Assembly (NCBI GenBank): GCA_900754775.1
Contig: CAAEDZ010000040.1
Span: 1 to 7,838, forward strand
Direction: 5' to 3'
Source: Clostridia bacterium
GTDB lineage: Bacteria; Bacillota_A; Clostridia; Christensenellales; Aristaeellaceae
Length of the DNA: 7,838 nucleotides
Position 1 is the first letter of the stretch. The number at the start of each line of letters is the position of its first letter. Below the pieces are notes generated by a model, which saw nothing but the letters and a program-made list of their open reading frames with translations, made no database searches and was not told where the DNA came from. Position numbers and translations under genes: made by a program. Shown one piece after another: positions 5,301-7,838 of the stretch.

Positions 5301-5421
5301 GCCAAGACAAAGCGTGCCCAGCTACGCCCTCGAATATCAGCGCCGCCCCGGCGACCGCGAGACGCGCCTGTGCGCCCGCCGCGCCGACGCCGGCCAGCGA
5401 GCCCGGGAGGAACAGCCATGA
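5293..5421 (+). CDS. Tiny hydrophilic ORF coupled to spoVAC (42 aa)
   Basis: An unrecognised 42-residue reading frame from ATG 5293 to TGA 5419-5421. It begins 8 bases before the end of the 54-aa gene and its TGA overlaps the spoVAC ATG (ATGA), so both ends fit translational coupling. Codon third positions are mostly G/C, and the product (rich in Arg, Glu and Ala, no membrane segment, one Cys) has a more normal composition than the Arg/Pro-rich reading of the same DNA in the spoVAC frame. No clear Shine-Dalgarno precedes it beyond a G-rich GGCGGGG at 5280-5286, and no motif is visible. It could be a real small protein, a leader whose translation feeds spoVAC, or chance. Confidence 0.4.
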   Translation: MAEPRQSVPSYALEYQRRPGDRETRLCARRADAGQRAREEQP

Positions 5422-5879
5422 AACAAGATAAAACACCCAAAGAGGCGCGCTATGCCCAACTGGTCGAGGAAGTGACGCCCGGCTCCCGCCATCTGCGCGG
5501 CTGCCTGCGCGCCTTCTGGGTGGGCGGGCTGATCTGCGCCATCGGACAGGCGCTGACCCTGCTGGCGCGGACGCTGAAACTGGGCGAACTGACCGCGCCG
5601 ATGTTCACCAGCTGCGCGCTCATCTTTCTCGGCACCACGCTCACCGGCCTCGGCGTCTACGACCGCATCGGCAAATACGCCGGCGCGGGCTCGGTGGTGC
5701 CCATCACCGGCTTTGCCAATTCCGTGGCTGCCCCGGCCATCGAGTTCCGCCGCGAGGGCATGGTGCTGGGGCTGGGCGCAAGGCTGTTTCAGATCGCCGG
5801 CCCGGTGCTGACCTATGGCATCAGCGCCTCCATCGTCGTCGGCCTCGTCTACTGGGCGGCAAAGGAGTGGTTTTTGTGA
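5418..5879 (+). CDS. spoVAC: Stage V sporulation protein AC, DPA channel subunit (153 aa)
   Basis: An integral membrane subunit of the SpoVA complex in the forespore inner membrane. SpoVAC of Bacillus subtilis acts as a mechanosensitive channel for dipicolinic acid (DPA) release at germination, and SpoVA proteins are also needed for DPA uptake during sporulation. Recognised by the family blocks FWVGGLICAIGQ (33-44), GLGVYDRIGKYAGAGSVVPI (77-96), then TGFANSVAAPAIEFRREG (97-114), with hydrophobic segments near 31-50, 62-80, 115-132 and 134-148. Length is standard. ATG 5418 is supported by GGGAGG at 5405-5410, 7 bases upstream; the frame stays open further left but there reads as Arg/Pro-rich non-coding sequence. 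It overlaps the 42-aa ORF by 4 bases and spoVAD by 4 bases, implying coupled translation. It is a distant paralogue of spoVAE in the same operon. Confidence 0.95.
   Translation: MKQDKTPKEARYAQLVEEVTPGSRHLRGCLRAFWVGGLICAIGQALTLLARTLKLGELTAPMFTSCALIFLGTTLTGLGVYDRIGKYAGAGSVVPITGFANSVAAPAIEFRREGMVLGLGARLFQIAGPVLTYGISASIVVGLVYWAAKEWFL
5861..5867 (+). promoter_or_regulatory. Ribosome binding site that decides the spoVAD start
   Basis: AAAGGAG inside the end of spoVAC lies 8 bases before GTG 5876. An in-frame GTG at 5867 overlaps the Shine-Dalgarno itself and is therefore rejected as the start. Confidence 0.7.
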
Positions 5880-6883
5880 GAGCGGGCAGCCGCACGTTCC
5901 TCTACGATCGTCCGCCGCGCATCGCCGCCCACGCCTCCATCGCCGGGCCGAAGGAGGGCGAGGGGCCGCTGGCGGACTGGTTCGACGAAATTTCGCGGGA
6001 TGATCTCTTTGGCCAGAAGACATGGGAGATAGGGGAGAGCGAGATGCTGCGCCGCTGCGTTGCGCGCGCCATGGACGGGGCGGGCCTGCCCGCGGACGAG
6101 GCGCAGGCGCTCTTCTGCGGCGATCTCAACGATCAGATCATCGCCACCGGCTTTGCCGCCCGGGCGCTGGGCACGCCGCTGGTGGGCCTCTACGGGGCCT
6201 GCTCCACGTTTGTGGAGGGGCTGGTGCTGGCCGCGGCGCTCATCAGCGGCGGCCAGCTGCAAAACGCGCTCTGCGCCGCCTCCAGCCACTTCTGCACCGC
6301 CGAGCGGCAGTTCCGCTTCCCGCTGGAGATGGGCACGCAGCGCCCGCCCTCGGCCCAATGGACGGCCACGGCGGCGGGCTGCGCGCTTTTGCGGGCGGAG
6401 GAGGGACCGGGCCTGCGCATCACCGCCGGCACGCTGGGCCGCATCGTCGATCCCAAAGTCAAGGACGCCAACCATATGGGCGCGGCCATGGCCCCGGCGG
6501 TGTTTTCCACCCTGTTCGCCCACTTGGACGACACCGGCGCCTCGCCGGACGATTTTGACCTCATCGCCACCGGCGACCTCGGCTGGATCGGCCGCGAGCT
6601 GCTTTTGCGCCTCGCGCAGGAGGAAGGCCGGCCCCTGCCGCCGGAAAAAGTGGTGGACTGCGGGGCCTCGCTGTTTTATCAGGAACAGGACACCCACGCC
6701 GGAGGCAGCGGCTGTGGCTGCGTGGCGTCGGTTGCCTGCGGCATGCTGATGAAGCGCATGGAGCGCGGGGAGCTTGGACGGGTGCTGCTCGTCGGCTCCG
6801 GGGCCATGCTCAGCCCCACCAGCACCATGCAGGCCGAGACCATCCCCGGCATTGCCTACGCCGCGAGATTGGAGGTGCGCTGA
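5876..6883 (+). CDS. spoVAD: Stage V sporulation protein AD, DPA-binding thiolase-fold protein (335 aa)
   Basis: A soluble or membrane-associated SpoVA subunit with a thiolase/ketosynthase-like fold; in Bacillus subtilis SpoVAD binds dipicolinic acid directly and is essential for its transport. Recognised by length and by conserved blocks: a start region with FLYDRPPRIAAHASIAGPKE (8-27), KTWEIGESEML (48-58), FCGDLNDQI (80-88), GLYGACSTFVEGL (104-116, Cys109 at the thiolase nucleophile position), KVKDANHMGAAMAPA (194-208), DLGWIGR (234-240) and DTHAGGSGCGC (272-282). It has the ketosynthase-like shape but, by known family behaviour, no demonstrated condensing activity. The start is GTG 5876, overlapping the spoVAC stop by 4 bases. 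Its stop shares one base with the spoVAE ATG. No truncation or frameshift is seen. Confidence 0.95.
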   Translation: MRAGSRTFLYDRPPRIAAHASIAGPKEGEGPLADWFDEISRDDLFGQKTWEIGESEMLRRCVARAMDGAGLPADEAQALFCGDLNDQIIATGFAARALGTPLVGLYGACSTFVEGLVLAAALISGGQLQNALCAASSHFCTAERQFRFPLEMGTQRPPSAQWTATAAGCALLRAEEGPGLRITAGTLGRIVDPKVKDANHMGAAMAPAVFSTLFAHLDDTGASPDDFDLIATGDLGWIGRELLLRLAQEEGRPLPPEKVVDCGASLFYQEQDTHAGGSGCGCVASVACGMLMKRMERGELGRVLLVGSGAMLSPTSTMQAETIPGIAYAARLEVR

Positions 6884-7251
6884 TGGAGATTTTCTGGAGT
6901 TTTGTCAAGGCATTCGTGGTCGGCGGCCTCATCTGCGTGGTGGGGCAGGTGCTTTTGCAGACCACGAAGCTGACCAACGCCCGCATCCTCGTGCTTTTCG
7001 TCACCGCGGGCGTCTTCCTCACCGCCGTCGGCCTCTACAAGCCGCTGGTGGACTTCGCCGGCGCGGGGGCGACGGTGCCGCTCACCGGCTTTGGTTACTC
7101 GCTGGCCATGGGCGCCATCGAGGCCGTGAACAGCTACGGCATCCTCGGCGCGCTCGCCGGCGGCGTGACGCGGGCGGCGTCGGGCATCGCCGCGGCCATC
7201 TTTTTCGGCCTCATCAACGCCCTGATCTTCAAGCCCAAGGCCAAACCCTGA
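6883..7251 (+). CDS. spoVAE: Stage V sporulation protein AE (122 aa)
   Basis: A small membrane subunit of the SpoVA dipicolinic acid transport complex, corresponding to SpoVAEb of Bacillus. Conserved blocks are FVVGGLICVVGQ (11-22), GLYKPLVDFAGAGATVPLTG (50-69), FGYSLAMGAIEA (70-81) and the C-terminal FFGLINALIFKPK (107-119). About three to four hydrophobic helices are visible. The first and central blocks match SpoVAC closely, showing the two are paralogues. ATG 6883 overlaps the spoVAD TGA by one base; GGAGG at 6871-6875 is 7 bases upstream. A terminator 6 bases after the stop ends the operon, so spoVAEa and spoVAF do not follow here; this three-gene core is the usual clostridial set. Confidence 0.95.
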   Translation: MEIFWSFVKAFVVGGLICVVGQVLLQTTKLTNARILVLFVTAGVFLTAVGLYKPLVDFAGAGATVPLTGFGYSLAMGAIEAVNSYGILGALAGGVTRAASGIAAAIFFGLINALIFKPKAKP

Positions 7252-7256
7252 AGAGT

Positions 7257-7285
7257 CGCCCCTCTCGCATGAGGGGCGTTTTTTT
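7257..7285 (+). terminator. Intrinsic terminator ending the spoVA operon
   Basis: A perfect 8-bp stem (7257-7264 with 7271-7278) closes a 6-base loop and is followed by seven T (7279-7285). It isolates the spoVA unit from the sugar kinase gene. Confidence 0.93.
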
Positions 7286-7317
7286 AACGCCGTCCCCGCA
7301 TTTCGGGCATTTCCGGG

Positions 7318-7346
7318 TTGACGAATCGCGCGGAAAAGTATATCAT
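7318..7346 (+). promoter_or_regulatory. Sigma-A-type promoter for the ROK kinase gene
   Basis: TTGACG (7318-7323) and TATCAT (7341-7346) are separated by exactly 17 bp, each matching five of six consensus bases. The start site would be near 7353, about 25 bases before the ATG. No obvious operator palindrome overlaps it. Confidence 0.8.
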
Positions 7347-7377
7347 AGTAACATGAACATAATAGGAGGGGTCGGCC

Positions 7378-7838
7378 ATGTTGCTAGGAGCTTTGGAAAC
7401 TGGCGGAACGAAGATGGTCTGTGCCTTGGGCAATGAAAAAGGCGAGATCTTTGCGCGCGAGAGTTACCCCACGCGGGACCCGGAGTCTACCTTCGCGGAC
7501 GTCATCGGCTTTTTTGCCGACAAGGGCATCGAGGCGCTGGGCGTGAGCTGCTTCGGCCCCGTGGATCTCAACGAGGATTCCCCCACGTATGGTTATATCA
7601 CCAACACCCCCAAGCCTGGCTGGCAGTATGTCTCCGTGCGCGGCAGGCTGATGGAGGCTCTGGGCGTGCCCGTGGGCTTTGATACGGACGTCAACGGCGC
7701 GGCGCTGGGCGAGGTGGAGATGGGCGCGGGCAAGGGCCTGAACAGCCTCGTCTACTACACCATCGGCACCGGGCTGGGCGGCGGCTTCTACTACCGCGGC
7801 ATGCTGCTGCACGGCCTTCTGCACCCGGAGATGGGCCA
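7378..7838 (+). CDS. scrK: ROK-family fructokinase, 5' part only
   Basis: A sugar kinase of the ROK family, most like the bacillary fructokinases (ScrK/GmuE), predicted to phosphorylate fructose to fructose-6-phosphate with ATP in the cytoplasm. The 153 complete codons present cover about half of a typical 290-300-residue protein; the gene continues past the right edge. Visible motifs: ATP phosphate loop ETGGTK (7-12), CFGPVDLN (58-65), ITNTPKPGW (74-82), the sugar-binding and catalytic block FDTDVNGAALGE (101-112, likely base D104), the second phosphate loop IGTGLGGG (129-136), and HPEMG (149-153), where the ROK zinc-site region begins. The start is ATG 7378, with AGGAGG at 7364-7369 eight bases upstream; an ATG at 7353 is out of frame. 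It has its own promoter, so its link to spoVA is only proximity. Confidence 0.92.
   Translation, partial: MLLGALETGGTKMVCALGNEKGEIFARESYPTRDPESTFADVIGFFADKGIEALGVSCFGPVDLNEDSPTYGYITNTPKPGWQYVSVRGRLMEALGVPVGFDTDVNGAALGEVEMGAGKGLNSLVYYTIGTGLGGGFYYRGMLLHGLLHPEMG

Noticed and set aside
5849..6697. 282-codon minus-strand frame opposite spoVAD
   Set aside because: Antisense shadow of a strongly recognised gene, with no ribosome site or known motif.
6774..7436. 220-codon plus-strand frame overlapping spoVAE and the kinase start
   Set aside because: It crosses a strong terminator and a promoter, is out of frame with both flanking genes, and has shadow-like composition.

Overview
The window looks like chromosomal DNA from a spore-forming Bacillota (class Clostridia) with an unusually GC-rich genome. 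Three things support this: a compact spoVAC-spoVAD-spoVAE operon, found only in endospore formers; strong AGGAGG-type ribosome binding sites with GTG and TTG starts; and a clostridial-type PiT transporter paired with a DUF47/PhoU-like gene. I cannot name the genus from sequence alone. All supported genes lie on the + strand.

Layout. (1) Positions 1-774 hold two small genes of unknown function: a 38-residue Cys-rich protein and a 191-residue protein with an N-terminal membrane anchor. Their codon use is visibly poorer in G/C at third positions than the rest of the window. (2) Positions 775-1179 are non-coding, with three inverted repeats followed by a good sigma-A-type promoter. (3) Positions 1180-3042 are a two-gene unit: a six-helix membrane diguanylate cyclase (GGDEF) and a HAD-family hydrolase, closed by a hairpin terminator. 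(4) Positions 3113-5059 are a phosphate-uptake unit. An AT-rich promoter region with 12-bp-spaced Pho-box-like repeats precedes a PiT-family phosphate transporter and its DUF47/PhoU-like partner, and a textbook terminator follows. (5) Positions 5136-7285 are a tightly coupled sporulation unit: two small unrecognised genes (54 and 42 aa), then spoVAC, spoVAD and spoVAE, every junction overlapping by 1-8 bases, ended by a strong terminator. (6) From 7318 a clear TTGACG-17-TATCAT promoter drives a ROK-family fructokinase (ScrK/GmuE type) that runs off the right edge.

How the parts work together. The PiT and DUF47 proteins form a known phosphate-transport and regulator pair. The SpoVA proteins carry dipicolinic acid (DPA) into the forespore and out again at germination. 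The diguanylate cyclase makes c-di-GMP and, as it lacks the usual inhibitory I-site, may not be product-inhibited. The units look independent of one another, being separated by terminators and promoters.

Most of the window is ordinary. The less explained parts are the two tiny coupled genes heading the spoVA operon, the compositionally distinct left end, the dyad-rich gap before the cyclase, and the repeat array before the phosphate transporter. I found no CRISPR array, insertion sequence, tRNA or rRNA, and no convincing evidence of a wholly new system.
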